NCBI GenBank assembly: GCA_944385645.1 | Contig: CALWYA010000003.1 | Coordinates: forward strand, 1 to 31,005 | Origin: an uncultured Oscillospiraceae bacterium | GTDB taxonomy: Bacteria; Bacillota; Clostridia; Oscillospirales; Oscillospiraceae | Length of the DNA: 31,005 nt | Direction of reading: 5' to 3' | Part shown: positions 22,062-29,200 of the stretch, piece after piece | Position numbering within the stretch: the first letter of the stretch is position 1 | How the letters are laid out: the number at the start of each line of letters is the position of its first letter | The notes under the pieces: generated by a model | Told to the model about the DNA's origin: nothing | Databases searched by the model: none | Seen by the model: only the letters and a program-made list of their open reading frames with translations | Translations under genes and position numbers: made by a program

Positions 22062-22497
22062 TCTATGCAAATTTTGCGCAGATACCTCCCTGCGCCCTGA
22101 TTTGATCGAAGTCTGCCATCTCCCTGGAGGCGCGCTTTACCTCCACCGAGACCAGACCCACCGTGGCCGGCTGCTGATGGCCTCCTGCAGACATGTACAA
22201 AAAGTGACCCAGCTGTCGCTTCAAGAGTATCGAGAGTTGACCGACAGCGTATATTGCGCGGCCCAGGCCGTCACCGATCTGCTCCACCCTGACAAAATCA
22301 ACTATTTGATTTTGGGTGATACCAGCACACATCTTCATGTCCATATCGTTCCTAAGTATCGCAACGGGAAAGATTGGGGCAAGGTATTTCTCACGGATGA
22401 ACCGGAGCCCCTCTATTTGTCCGACTCGGAATACGACAAGCTCTTGACCGCTTTACGCTGCCGGTTGAATCTGCGGACTAACCAGGAGGAGTTATAA
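22054..22497 (+). CDS. HIT-family (histidine triad) protein
   Basis: 147 residues. The histidine triad is intact as H93-L-H95-V-H97 followed by IVPKY, and the N-terminus has the C-x2-C pair (Cys5, Cys8) that often binds zinc in HIT proteins. HIT enzymes hydrolyse or transfer nucleotidyl groups (AMP-lysine, dinucleoside polyphosphates, nucleotide sugars in GalT). The gene starts eight bases inside tctA and ends exactly at the next start, so it is an integral operon member and not a passing housekeeping gene. Its role in sugar-acid catabolism is not obvious; nucleotidyl-sugar processing is one possibility. Confidence 0.85.
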   Translation: MADLCKFCADTSLRPDLIEVCHLPGGALYLHRDQTHRGRLLMASCRHVQKVTQLSLQEYRELTDSVYCAAQAVTDLLHPDKINYLILGDTSTHLHVHIVPKYRNGKDWGKVFLTDEPEPLYLSDSEYDKLLTALRCRLNLRTNQEEL

Positions 22498-23457
22498 ATG
22501 GGCAACATTCTAATCACAGCCTCCCACTTTCAGACCTTATGTCGGGAAGCAATCCATCTTTTGGAGGCCAACGGACACCGGGTCATTCTCAACGACCATG
22601 AGCTGCCCTATTACTCGTTTGGTGAGCTGGCTGTCTGGGCTCCGGAGATCGACGGCGCTATCATTGGTATAGACCAATGGAATGAGCAGGTATTCCGGAT
22701 TGCTCCCCGGTTGAAAATTCTGGCCCGATTCGGCGTGGGCGTGGACAATATCGACCTGGCTGCCGCTAAACGCCACGGCGTCCAGGTGGTCAACGCCGCA
22801 GGGATGAACGCCAACGCGGTATCTGAGTTAGCCGTGGCTATGATCCTCAACTGTCTACGGAATGTACCAGAACTGAGTCGGAAGCTTGCCGGCGGTCAGT
22901 GGAGCCGCGCTGTGGGCCGCGACCTGCTGGGCAAAACGGTGGGACTGTTGGGCTTCGGAGACATCGGCAGTAGAGTGGCCAAAAAGCTGACCGGCTTCGA
23001 GGTTCGGCTTCTGGCCTACGATCCCTATCCCAACCGAGAAAAAGCAACGGCGCTGGGCGTCACCCTCGCTGACGCGGACACTGTATTGACCGAAAGTGAC
23101 ATCATCAGCATCCACATGCCCAGCACACCAGAAACGCGCCACATTATGAACAACGAGGCTTTCCAGAAAATGAAATCGGGTTCCTTTTTTATTAACACCG
23201 CCCGAGGGGCACTGGTAGATACCCAAGCGCTCGTAGACGCCGTGGTCTCAGGACATCTGGCCGGAGCCGCAGTAGACGTCTATGAACAGGAACCCCTGCC
23301 CATGGATGCGGCGATTCTGCACACGCCCGGCATTCAATGTACTCCCCACACGGGTGCGGAAACGCGAGAAACCTATTCCAACATCAGCATGATGGCTGCC
23401 CAGGCTATAATCGATAGTCTGAACGGTAAAAAGCCAAAAAATTGGCTCAACCCATAA
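22498..23457 (+). CDS. D-isomer-specific 2-hydroxyacid dehydrogenase
   Basis: 319 residues, normal for the phosphoglycerate/glyoxylate/hydroxypyruvate reductase family. The NAD motif GFGDIG (152-157) with Asp175 selecting NAD, and the catalytic Arg236 (NTARGALVD), Glu265 (YEQEPL) and His284 (TPHTGAET), are all intact. It reduces a 2-keto acid or oxidises a D-2-hydroxyacid. Within this operon it could reduce the short keto acid or hydroxypyruvate/tartronate semialdehyde-type product of the aldolase, but its substrate is not determined. Its ATG follows the HIT stop (TAA) directly. Confidence 0.92.
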   Translation: MGNILITASHFQTLCREAIHLLEANGHRVILNDHELPYYSFGELAVWAPEIDGAIIGIDQWNEQVFRIAPRLKILARFGVGVDNIDLAAAKRHGVQVVNAAGMNANAVSELAVAMILNCLRNVPELSRKLAGGQWSRAVGRDLLGKTVGLLGFGDIGSRVAKKLTGFEVRLLAYDPYPNREKATALGVTLADADTVLTESDIISIHMPSTPETRHIMNNEAFQKMKSGSFFINTARGALVDTQALVDAVVSGHLAGAAVDVYEQEPLPMDAAILHTPGIQCTPHTGAETRETYSNISMMAAQAIIDSLNGKKPKNWLNP

Positions 23458-23472
23458 AGGAGTGACGCAACC

Positions 23473-24363
23473 ATGAAAAAAATGAATGGTGTTATCACCG
23501 CTATGACCACCCCTTTCGACGACCACGATCAAGTGGATGTAAACGCATTGAAGGAACAGGTGGAATTTTTAATCGAAAAGGGGGTAAACTGCCTCTACCC
23601 CTGTGGAACCACTGGCGAAATGCTTATCATGACACCGGAAGAGCGGGAACTGGTGGCTGAAACTGTTCTCACGGCCGCCGCTGGCAGAGTAAGCGTCTTC
23701 ATCCATGTGGGCGCGATGACGCTGAAAGAAACTATCCGTCTAGCTCGCCATGCAGAGAAAATTGGTGCAGATGGTATTGGAGTGGTGACCCCTGCTTTCT
23801 TTGGCGTGAAGGACAAAGCCATGATCCGCTATTACCAACAGGTATCCGCCAGCGTATCCCCCAATTTTTCCATCTACCTCTACGCAATTCCTCAGTGCGC
23901 CGCCAATGACCTCACCCCACAGGTAGTAGCTCAGATCATTGACTCGTGTCCCAATGTAGTGGGTATCAAGTATAGTTACTCAGATATGATTCGGCTGAAA
24001 GATTACCTAAATCTGAAGGGCGGCCAGTTCTCGGTACTGTTTGGAGCCGACCGGCTGTTCCTCCCCTCCTTAGTCATGGGCTGCGAAGGTACGGTGTCCG
24101 GTTGCTCCGGCCCAATGCCGGAACACTTCGTCAACATCTACCAGGCCTATCTGGCCGGCGATCTGAAGACAGCGCTGCAAGAGCAGAAAGTCGCCAACGA
24201 GATCTGTGAAATTATGAAAAGCGGAGCTGACATGGGAATCTTCAAGGCCGTCCTCCAGTTTCGCGGCATGACGGGCGGCCATATGCGCGCTCCCCTCGTG
24301 GACCTGGACGAGGAGGAAAAAGCTGATCTGTACGCCCAGATCGCCCCCCATCTTGCCCAATGA
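23473..24363 (+). CDS. DapA/NanA/KDG-aldolase family class I lyase
   Basis: 296 residues, a (beta/alpha)8 Schiff-base enzyme of the dihydrodipicolinate synthase superfamily. The Schiff-base lysine is Lys166 (VVGIKYSYSD), the pyruvate-binding GTTGE is at 45-49 and the catalytic Tyr137 is present. The usual tyrosine motif Y-N-x-P reads YAIP, so the conserved Asn is Ala. A true DapA is unlikely, because the gene lies in a sugar-acid operon rather than with lysine genes; a 2-keto-3-deoxy-sugar-acid aldolase giving pyruvate and an aldehyde is the best guess. AAGGAG precedes the start, and its end overlaps the kinase gene by ATGA. Confidence 0.88.
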   Translation: MKKMNGVITAMTTPFDDHDQVDVNALKEQVEFLIEKGVNCLYPCGTTGEMLIMTPEERELVAETVLTAAAGRVSVFIHVGAMTLKETIRLARHAEKIGADGIGVVTPAFFGVKDKAMIRYYQQVSASVSPNFSIYLYAIPQCAANDLTPQVVAQIIDSCPNVVGIKYSYSDMIRLKDYLNLKGGQFSVLFGADRLFLPSLVMGCEGTVSGCSGPMPEHFVNIYQAYLAGDLKTALQEQKVANEICEIMKSGADMGIFKAVLQFRGMTGGHMRAPLVDLDEEEKADLYAQIAPHLAQ

Positions 24364-25259
24364 AGGCGCTGTGCTACGGTTCTCTCAACCTGGACCACGT
24401 ATACCACGTTCCAGAGTTAATCCGCCCTGGTGAGACACTGTCCGTACTATCTGTTGAACAGCACTGCGGTGGAAAAGGCTTCAATCAGGCAGTGGCCGCC
24501 GCTAAGGCGGGTCTGTCCGTCACACTGGCCGGGTGTATTGGCCCAGATGGAGAGATTTTTCGCAAGATTTGTGCGCAGGTAGGAGTTGATACCACTTGTC
24601 TATCCCAAGTGACCACTCCTACGGGAAACGCGGTGATTCAGGTCAGTCAGCGCGGAGAAAATTGTATTTTGCTGTACGGTGGGGCTAATCGTGAGGTAAG
24701 TTGTGCGCAGATCGACCGAGTTCTCGACCAGTTTCAGGCAGGGGACTTACTGATCGTACAAAATGAGATCAGCCATCTGCCTTACCTGGTATCCACAGGG
24801 GCAGCGCGTGGATTGCGCATCGCTATAAACCCCTCTCCTATGGATCCTGACATTACACCAGATTTGTTGTCCGCGGCACAGTGGCTGTTCGTCAATGAGG
24901 TGGAAGCTAAACAGCTTTGCGGAACCACCCGACCAGAAGACTGTCTGCCTCAGCTGAACGATTTATGCCCCGGCGGCTCTGTCATCCTAACACTGGGCAG
25001 TGACGGCTCCTGTTACCGGGGACCCGAGGGTACCTTCTATCAACCTGCTTTTTGCGTTCAGGCAGTGGACACCACCGCAGCGGGAGACACTTTTACTGGC
25101 TACTTCCTGGCCTGCGTCCTCTCTGGATCGTCGCCCGAACAAGCACTGTATACAGCCAGCAAAGCCGCCGCCCTAGCAGTAACTCGGCGGGGTGCCTATG
25201 ACTCCATCCCTTGGAAAGATGAGGTGGCGCAGGCCCAGCTTTCCCTGGCGGATCTGTAA
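24360..25259 (+). CDS. PfkB/ribokinase-family sugar kinase (intact active site)
   Basis: 299 residues. All PfkB hallmarks are present: CGGKGFNQAVAAAKAG (substrate-binding GGKGxNQ), Asn179-Glu180-x-Glu182 (VNEVEAK, magnesium/ATP region) and the catalytic base Asp243 in DTTAAGDTFTGYF. It phosphorylates a sugar or keto-sugar acid with ATP. It is translationally coupled to the aldolase gene through an ATGA overlap and is the last gene of the operon. It may phosphorylate either the substrate before cleavage or a cleavage product. Contrast the second, degenerate PfkB protein at 26475. Confidence 0.92.
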   Translation: MKALCYGSLNLDHVYHVPELIRPGETLSVLSVEQHCGGKGFNQAVAAAKAGLSVTLAGCIGPDGEIFRKICAQVGVDTTCLSQVTTPTGNAVIQVSQRGENCILLYGGANREVSCAQIDRVLDQFQAGDLLIVQNEISHLPYLVSTGAARGLRIAINPSPMDPDITPDLLSAAQWLFVNEVEAKQLCGTTRPEDCLPQLNDLCPGGSVILTLGSDGSCYRGPEGTFYQPAFCVQAVDTTAAGDTFTGYFLACVLSGSSPEQALYTASKAAALAVTRRGAYDSIPWKDEVAQAQLSLADL

Positions 25260-25283
25260 TGATTTTACATCTTCACAAGCTGT

Positions 25284-25319
25284 GGGCAGCACCAATCCGG
25301 CTTTGGATCGGTGCTGTCC
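25284..25319 (+). terminator. Hairpin ending the catabolic operon
   Basis: GGGCAGCACC (25284-25293) pairs with GGTGCTGTCC (25310-25319; one wobble), and ATCC/GGAT continue the stem after one mismatch, with a six-base loop. It follows the kinase stop by 25 bases. The tail CTCTATCC is only weakly U-rich, so termination may be incomplete. Confidence 0.5.
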
Positions 25320-25336
25320 CTCTATCCTGGCTTCAG

Positions 25337-25365
25337 TTGACACAGAAAACAACTCGTGGTATGCT
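25337..25365 (+). promoter_or_regulatory. Promoter of the lacI-type regulator / PfkB-like pair
   Basis: Perfect TTGACA (25337-25342), 17-base spacer, TATGCT (25360-25365). It lies 112 bases before the regulator start and just after the operon hairpin, so regulator and downstream PfkB-like gene form their own unit. A 60-codon open frame at 25259-25441 overlapping this promoter is not considered real. Confidence 0.7.
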
Positions 25366-25477
25366 TTTATCAATCAAAAAACTCTCTTTTTTCCGTTTTT
25401 CCCCGCAGCTTGGCAAAGAAGTACCTGCCTATGCTCTGTAACTGACGGTACACAGAAAAAGCGAAAAGGAGAATGTC

Positions 25478-26488
25478 ATGGCCGCAACCTTAAAAGATGT
25501 TGCAGAACACGCTGGCGTCAGTATCGCTACCGTGTCTCGTGTATTGAATGACCCTGAAAAGGTGGCTGAGCATTCCCGCGTCAAGGTACTGAACGCCATT
25601 GACGAGCTTGGGTATTCCTCCAACACATTGGCCAAGAGTCTGAAAAAGGACGGTCTGAATGCTGTTCTTGTTATGCTCCCCAGCCTGAGTGATTCCTATT
25701 TTGCTCAGATGGGCCAGGGGATTTCCGACGTGTTGGCCTCTTATGGCTACCTGATGATTACTGTCGCCACCGAAGGAGAATCCGACCTGGAGGAGGCATA
25801 TTTGTTAAAAGCGAAGTCCATGGGGTTAGCCGGGGTTTTGCTCTACACAGCTCATCGTCGTATGCCATCCAGCTGGAGCGCTTTCTGTGCCAACTCGCCT
25901 ATCCTATTTCTTTCCAACACCGATCCCGGCGGTGTCGAGGGGGCAAATCAACTGTCCATTCCCTGGGGCGAATTGGGAGAACTCGTGGCAACATATCTGC
26001 TCCAACAGAGTAGGAGTCGCTTTCTGTATCTGGCCGACAATATCTCTGGTTTCTCGCCAGAGTTTTTAGAAAAACTCAGTTCCACAGTCCAGCGTGCCGG
26101 TGGGCACTGTGAACACCGCTGGGCCGCCTCATCTGTCGACGATGCGGCCCGGGAATTGGAGCGCTACTGTTCTCAAGTCGGGCAAGTCCCTGACGCCGTC
26201 ATCACCCAAACCTGTTTTCAGGGCACCGGGGTCTTGACTGCACTGACCTCTCAAGGTCTCCGTATCCCAGAGGATACAGCAGTTCTATGCTTAGAAAACT
26301 CTCGTCTGGCCCAGTTGACCACCCCTCAACTCTCGGTCTGGGGCCCCTCAGGCTATCAAATCGGCGTAGTCGGCAGCAGAAGACTGCTAAACCTGATCCA
26401 CACCGGAGAGGATGACACTGTTTCCGGAACGACAGATGAGGTCATTCTAACTCTGATTGCAAGGAGGTCCACGAATGCCCCACAATGA
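25478..26488 (+). CDS. LacI-family transcriptional regulator
   Basis: 336 residues. A textbook LacI helix-turn-helix and hinge occupies the N-terminus (LKDVAEHAGVSIATVSRVLN, then ELGYSSNTLAKSLKK), followed by a periplasmic-binding-like sugar-sensing domain (about 60-330). It most likely represses the neighbouring catabolic operon, and its inducer is probably the operon's substrate or an intermediate. AAAAGGAG precedes the ATG. It overlaps the following PfkB-like gene by 14 bases, and that gene's ribosome binding site AAGGAGG lies within its last codons. The operator it binds is not identified; no CG-centred LacI palindrome was seen at either promoter. Confidence 0.93.
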   Translation: MAATLKDVAEHAGVSIATVSRVLNDPEKVAEHSRVKVLNAIDELGYSSNTLAKSLKKDGLNAVLVMLPSLSDSYFAQMGQGISDVLASYGYLMITVATEGESDLEEAYLLKAKSMGLAGVLLYTAHRRMPSSWSAFCANSPILFLSNTDPGGVEGANQLSIPWGELGELVATYLLQQSRSRFLYLADNISGFSPEFLEKLSSTVQRAGGHCEHRWAASSVDDAARELERYCSQVGQVPDAVITQTCFQGTGVLTALTSQGLRIPEDTAVLCLENSRLAQLTTPQLSVWGPSGYQIGVVGSRRLLNLIHTGEDDTVSGTTDEVILTLIARRSTNAPQ

Positions 26489-27404
26489 TTTTCCCCGCAT
26501 CGTCTCTCTTGGCGTACTCAATCTGGATTTCGTCATGGAACTGAGCGACGAGATGATCGGTAAAAAGAAGATGGGTCGCAGGATCTCTATCAATGCCGGC
26601 GGCCATGGCAGCTCTCAGTCCATTGCCGCAGTGCGCTGTGGTATTCCCACCGCGCTGATCGGGAAAGTAGGCGACGATGCTTTCGGTCAGCAGATTCGCG
26701 CCACGCTAGAACTGGAGCATGTGGATTGCCGTTTCCTTTCCCAGGTGCAGGGAGTACACAGCGGACTTGCCACCATCATCATCGAAGACCATACAGATAA
26801 TACATTCATCGATTTCTTAGGTGCAAACTATGAACTAACAGACCAGGACGTGGACCGTTGCCGAGAGGCCGTGGCTAAGGCCGACCTAATCATGGTCCAC
26901 ATGGGCCCCTCTATCATGGAAGCGGCAATCCATCTGATCGAGTTGGCTAACCAGTGCCACACCCCAGTCCTGGTCACTCCTTCCGTTCTGACTTCTGACA
27001 TCTCTCTGGACTTTTGGTCTAATATCGATTATCTGGCTATGAACTTAGCGCAGGCCGCCGCTTTCTGCGGTTTGAAGCGGGGGGAAAATGCCAAAACCGC
27101 CCGTATTTCCGCCAGCATTCTCTCCGGCAAAGTCAGACGCGCTGTTGTTGTACATATGGATAATACCGGAGTCCTTACGGCAGAAAACGGAGTTATCAGC
27201 GTAATGGACACTTGCACCAAGTGCAAAATTGCCGACTATTCCGGCGCCACCTCTTTTTTTACTGGAGTTCTGGCCGCTGAGCTCGTCAAAGGCAGTACTG
27301 TGCAGGAAGCCGCCATTAAAGCCCACCGTGCCGCTCTGCTGTGCGCGGAAAAGGTCGGTGTATACAGTTCGTTCCCGTCCGCACAAACACTGCTATCCCT
27401 ATAG
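26475..27404 (+). CDS. PfkB-fold protein with degenerate catalytic motifs (possible pseudokinase)
   Basis: 309 residues, a full-length ribokinase fold (SLGVLNLDFVMEL start, LIGKVGDDAFG, VHMGPSIME, C-terminal SGATSFFTGVLAAEL). The functional motifs are changed. The substrate loop GGKGxNQ is GGHGSSQ (42-48), the NxxE motif is N190-L-A-Q193, and the anion-hole/base motif GAGD is GATS (257-260), so Ser260 stands where the catalytic Asp should be. The reading frame is intact and full length, so it is not a decayed pseudogene. It is translationally coupled to the LacI regulator, which suggests a sensory or regulatory role, though a kinase with shifted chemistry is possible. ATG 26475 has AAGGAGG 7 bases upstream; the earlier in-frame TTG at 26457 does not. 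Confidence 0.82.
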   Translation: MPHNDFPRIVSLGVLNLDFVMELSDEMIGKKKMGRRISINAGGHGSSQSIAAVRCGIPTALIGKVGDDAFGQQIRATLELEHVDCRFLSQVQGVHSGLATIIIEDHTDNTFIDFLGANYELTDQDVDRCREAVAKADLIMVHMGPSIMEAAIHLIELANQCHTPVLVTPSVLTSDISLDFWSNIDYLAMNLAQAAAFCGLKRGENAKTARISASILSGKVRRAVVVHMDNTGVLTAENGVISVMDTCTKCKIADYSGATSFFTGVLAAELVKGSTVQEAAIKAHRAALLCAEKVGVYSSFPSAQTLLSL

Positions 27405-27415
27405 CAGGAATAACA

Positions 27416-27460
27416 GAAACAGATAACTGTGAAGTTCTCTGTTTCAGAAAGCTTTTCTTC
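27416..27460 (+). terminator. Terminator after the regulator/PfkB-like pair
   Basis: GAAACAGA/TCTGTTTC (27416-27423/27438-27445), continued inward by AACT/AGTT around a GTGA loop, is followed by a T-rich stretch (AGCTTTTCTTC) after a short gap. A small perfect dyad CTGCTAT/ATAGCAG also overlaps the stop codon. Confidence 0.45.
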
Positions 27461-27507
27461 ACATCCCAACCCAGACAGATCAACTATGGTCATTCCCTTA
27501 GCGGATC

Positions 27508-27548
27508 AAAAAGCGCCCCCTCCATCAGTATCCCTGATGGAGGGGGCG
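27508..27548 (-). terminator. Intrinsic terminator of the lipoprotein gene
   Basis: A perfect 15-bp stem (27514-27528/27534-27548; loop TATCC) is followed on the minus strand by TTTTT (27508-27512). It lies 18 bases beyond the lipoprotein stop codon. Confidence 0.85.
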
Positions 27549-27566
27549 TTCCCCTTGGCGCAGAGT

Positions 27567-28253
27567 TTATCCCGCCAGCTCCACTTCGCCGCCGGAGGCA
27601 TCTGTCCCGACTCCGGTGAGCCGGTCCACGGTGTACCAGACCGCGGTACTGTTGTGATCCCCCAGATTTTCATACACCTGGATGGTGACGCTGCCGTCGC
27701 TGTTGGTCTGGGCGGCGGCGGACAGGTTTCCCTGCGCCTGCGCGCCAAGGCCTTCTTTGTAGTAAGCCAGCGCCATATCGGCCAGCTCCTGGTTGCTGTA
27801 AAACTGGAAGGAGTCAGAGCCCTGTTCGGAGACATAGGTGAGGTGCTCTGTGGAGCCGCTCTCCCACTCCAGGGTGATGGTGTCTCCGTCCCGGCGCACG
27901 GTACAGGGGGAGGAGTTGTCCGCCCCGCCCATGGCAAAATCCGCCTTGACCCCGTCTGTCGCATAGGAAAATCCCACACCGGTGCCGTTGTCCAGACTGG
28001 CGGTACGGCCGGTGGCGCCGTCTTCGTCAAAGAAGTAATACTGCCCGCCGTCCGATAGCCAGGTGCCCGGTGTAAATACGACCGGCTCTGACGAGGCGTC
28101 GGAAGGGGCGGAAGACACCGCCGAACTCTCCGGCGGGTTGGAGGCCGACCCGGCGGGCTCGGACGGTTCGGCGTTCTGGAAACCACAGGCAGTCAGCAGC
28201 ATGACAAGGGAGAGGAGCAGGGACAGCACAGCCGCCCAAAATTTCTTTTTCAT
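27567..28253 (-). CDS. Hypothetical lipoprotein
   Basis: 228 residues, no family recognised. The N-terminus is a clear lipoprotein signal (MKKKFWAAVLSLLLSLVMLL, lipobox LTAC, Cys23). It is followed by a Ser/Pro/Ala-rich tether to about residue 58 and then a polar globular part with TWLSDGGQYYFFDEDG, GFSYATDG and DTITLEWESGSTEHLTYV. These short beta-strand-like stretches resemble small beta-rich domains that clostridia attach to their surface. The C-terminal part (about 150-228) contains QELADMALAYYKEG and SVTIQVYENLGDHNSTAVWYTVDRLTG. GAGGTGA lies 7 bases before the ATG. It is a single-gene unit with its own promoter and terminator, divergent from the two-component system. Confidence 0.85.
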   Translation of the reverse strand: MKKKFWAAVLSLLLSLVMLLTACGFQNAEPSEPAGSASNPPESSAVSSAPSDASSEPVVFTPGTWLSDGGQYYFFDEDGATGRTASLDNGTGVGFSYATDGVKADFAMGGADNSSPCTVRRDGDTITLEWESGSTEHLTYVSEQGSDSFQFYSNQELADMALAYYKEGLGAQAQGNLSAAAQTNSDGSVTIQVYENLGDHNSTAVWYTVDRLTGVGTDASGGEVELAG

Positions 28254-28337
28254 GATCAGTCACCTCTTGGAGTTGCGTGTACGGGGCTGCGCGCCGGATC
28301 CCGTCACCGGGGACGGGCGGCCTCCCGATGATGTTTT

Positions 28338-28366
28338 GTTATAGCATGGGCCGGACCATCTGTCAA
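28338..28366 (-). promoter_or_regulatory. Promoter of the lipoprotein gene
   Basis: On the minus strand, perfect TTGACA (28361-28366), 17-base spacer, TATAAC (28338-28343). The leader is about 78 bases and carries a CCCGTC/GACGGG stem. Confidence 0.82.
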
Positions 28367-28457
28367 TTTGCGCCTGTCATTCTTTACAGAAAAGTCAGAG
28401 TTTGTTCACGGATGATCGAAAATCGGAGCCGTCCGCGGCGGGCGGTCCGGTTCCGCC

Positions 28458-28486
28458 TTGCCCCCGGTCAGGAAATCTGATAAGAT
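28458..28486 (+). promoter_or_regulatory. Promoter candidate for the response regulator/histidine kinase pair
   Basis: TTGCCC (28458-28463), 17-base spacer, TAAGAT (28481-28486), about 48 bases before the regulator start. A 7-bp hairpin (28502-28508/28513-28519) lies in the leader directly before the GGGAGG ribosome binding site. Confidence 0.5.
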
Positions 28487-28534
28487 AGGGGACAGAACGT
28501 CCGTCTCCCGGTGGAGACGTTGGGAGGCACACCC

Positions 28535-29200
28535 ATGGAACAGATCTTTCTTTTAGAGGACGACGACGCCCTGAGCCGGGGCATCGCCATGGCCCTGTCC
28601 GGGCCGGACCGCGCCGTGACCCAGGCGGACTGCGTCGCCCGGGCCAGGGAGGCGCTGGCCGGGGCGCAGTTCGATCTGCTGATCTTGGACATCAACCTGC
28701 CCGACGGCAGCGGACTGGAGCTTCTGCGCGCCCTGCGCCAATCGGGGGACCGGACGCCGGCCATCCTCCTCACCGCCAACGACCTGGAGCTGGACGAGGT
28801 GGCCGGCCTGGAGGCCGGGGCGGACGACTACATCACCAAGCCTTTCTCCCTGGCGGTGCTCCGGGCCCGGGTGAACGCCCAGCTGCGCCGCGCCGCCCCG
28901 GTTCAGCCGGAGCGGCTGGAGCTGGACGGCTTCACCTTCGACTTCGCCCGGCTGGAGTTCGCCAAAGATGGAGCGCCCATCGACCTGTCCAAGACCGAGC
29001 AGCGGCTGCTGCGCCTGCTGGTGGAGAACCGGGGCCGCACCCTGCCCCGGGAACTGCTGTTGGAGCGGGTGTGGGACGGGGGCGAGTTTGTGGACGAGAA
29101 CGCCCTGTCAGTGGCGGTCCGGCGGCTGCGCGCCAAGCTGGGCGGCGCCCCCATCAAGACCGTCTACGGGGTGGGCTACACCTGGGAGGTGGGCAAATGA
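28535..29200 (+). CDS. OmpR/PhoB-family response regulator
   Basis: 221 residues. The receiver domain (1-118) has the acidic pocket EDD (8-10), phospho-acceptor Asp52 (LLILDINLPDGSG), Thr80 in LLTAND and Lys102 (YITKPF). The C-terminal winged helix (about 125-221) is of OmpR type: LSKTEQRLLRLLVENRGRTL, ELLLERVWDGGEFVDENAL, VAVRRLRAKLG and TVYGVGYTWE. ATG 28535 with GGGAGG 7 bases upstream was preferred to the GTG at 28511 inside the leader hairpin. It overlaps the kinase gene by ATGA, so the two are made together. Targets are likely the adjacent ABC transporter genes. Confidence 0.93.
   Translation: MEQIFLLEDDDALSRGIAMALSGPDRAVTQADCVARAREALAGAQFDLLILDINLPDGSGLELLRALRQSGDRTPAILLTANDLELDEVAGLEAGADDYITKPFSLAVLRARVNAQLRRAAPVQPERLELDGFTFDFARLEFAKDGAPIDLSKTEQRLLRLLVENRGRTLPRELLLERVWDGGEFVDENALSVAVRRLRAKLGGAPIKTVYGVGYTWEVGK

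Noticed and set aside
23473..24363. Housekeeping dihydrodipicolinate synthase (lysine synthesis)
   Set aside because: It is coupled to a sugar kinase and a TTT transporter operon, lacks lysine genes nearby and has YAIP instead of the usual Y-N-x-P.
25259..25441. Small 60-codon open frame after the sugar kinase
   Set aside because: It overlaps the operon hairpin and the lacI promoter, has no separate ribosome binding site and resembles no family.
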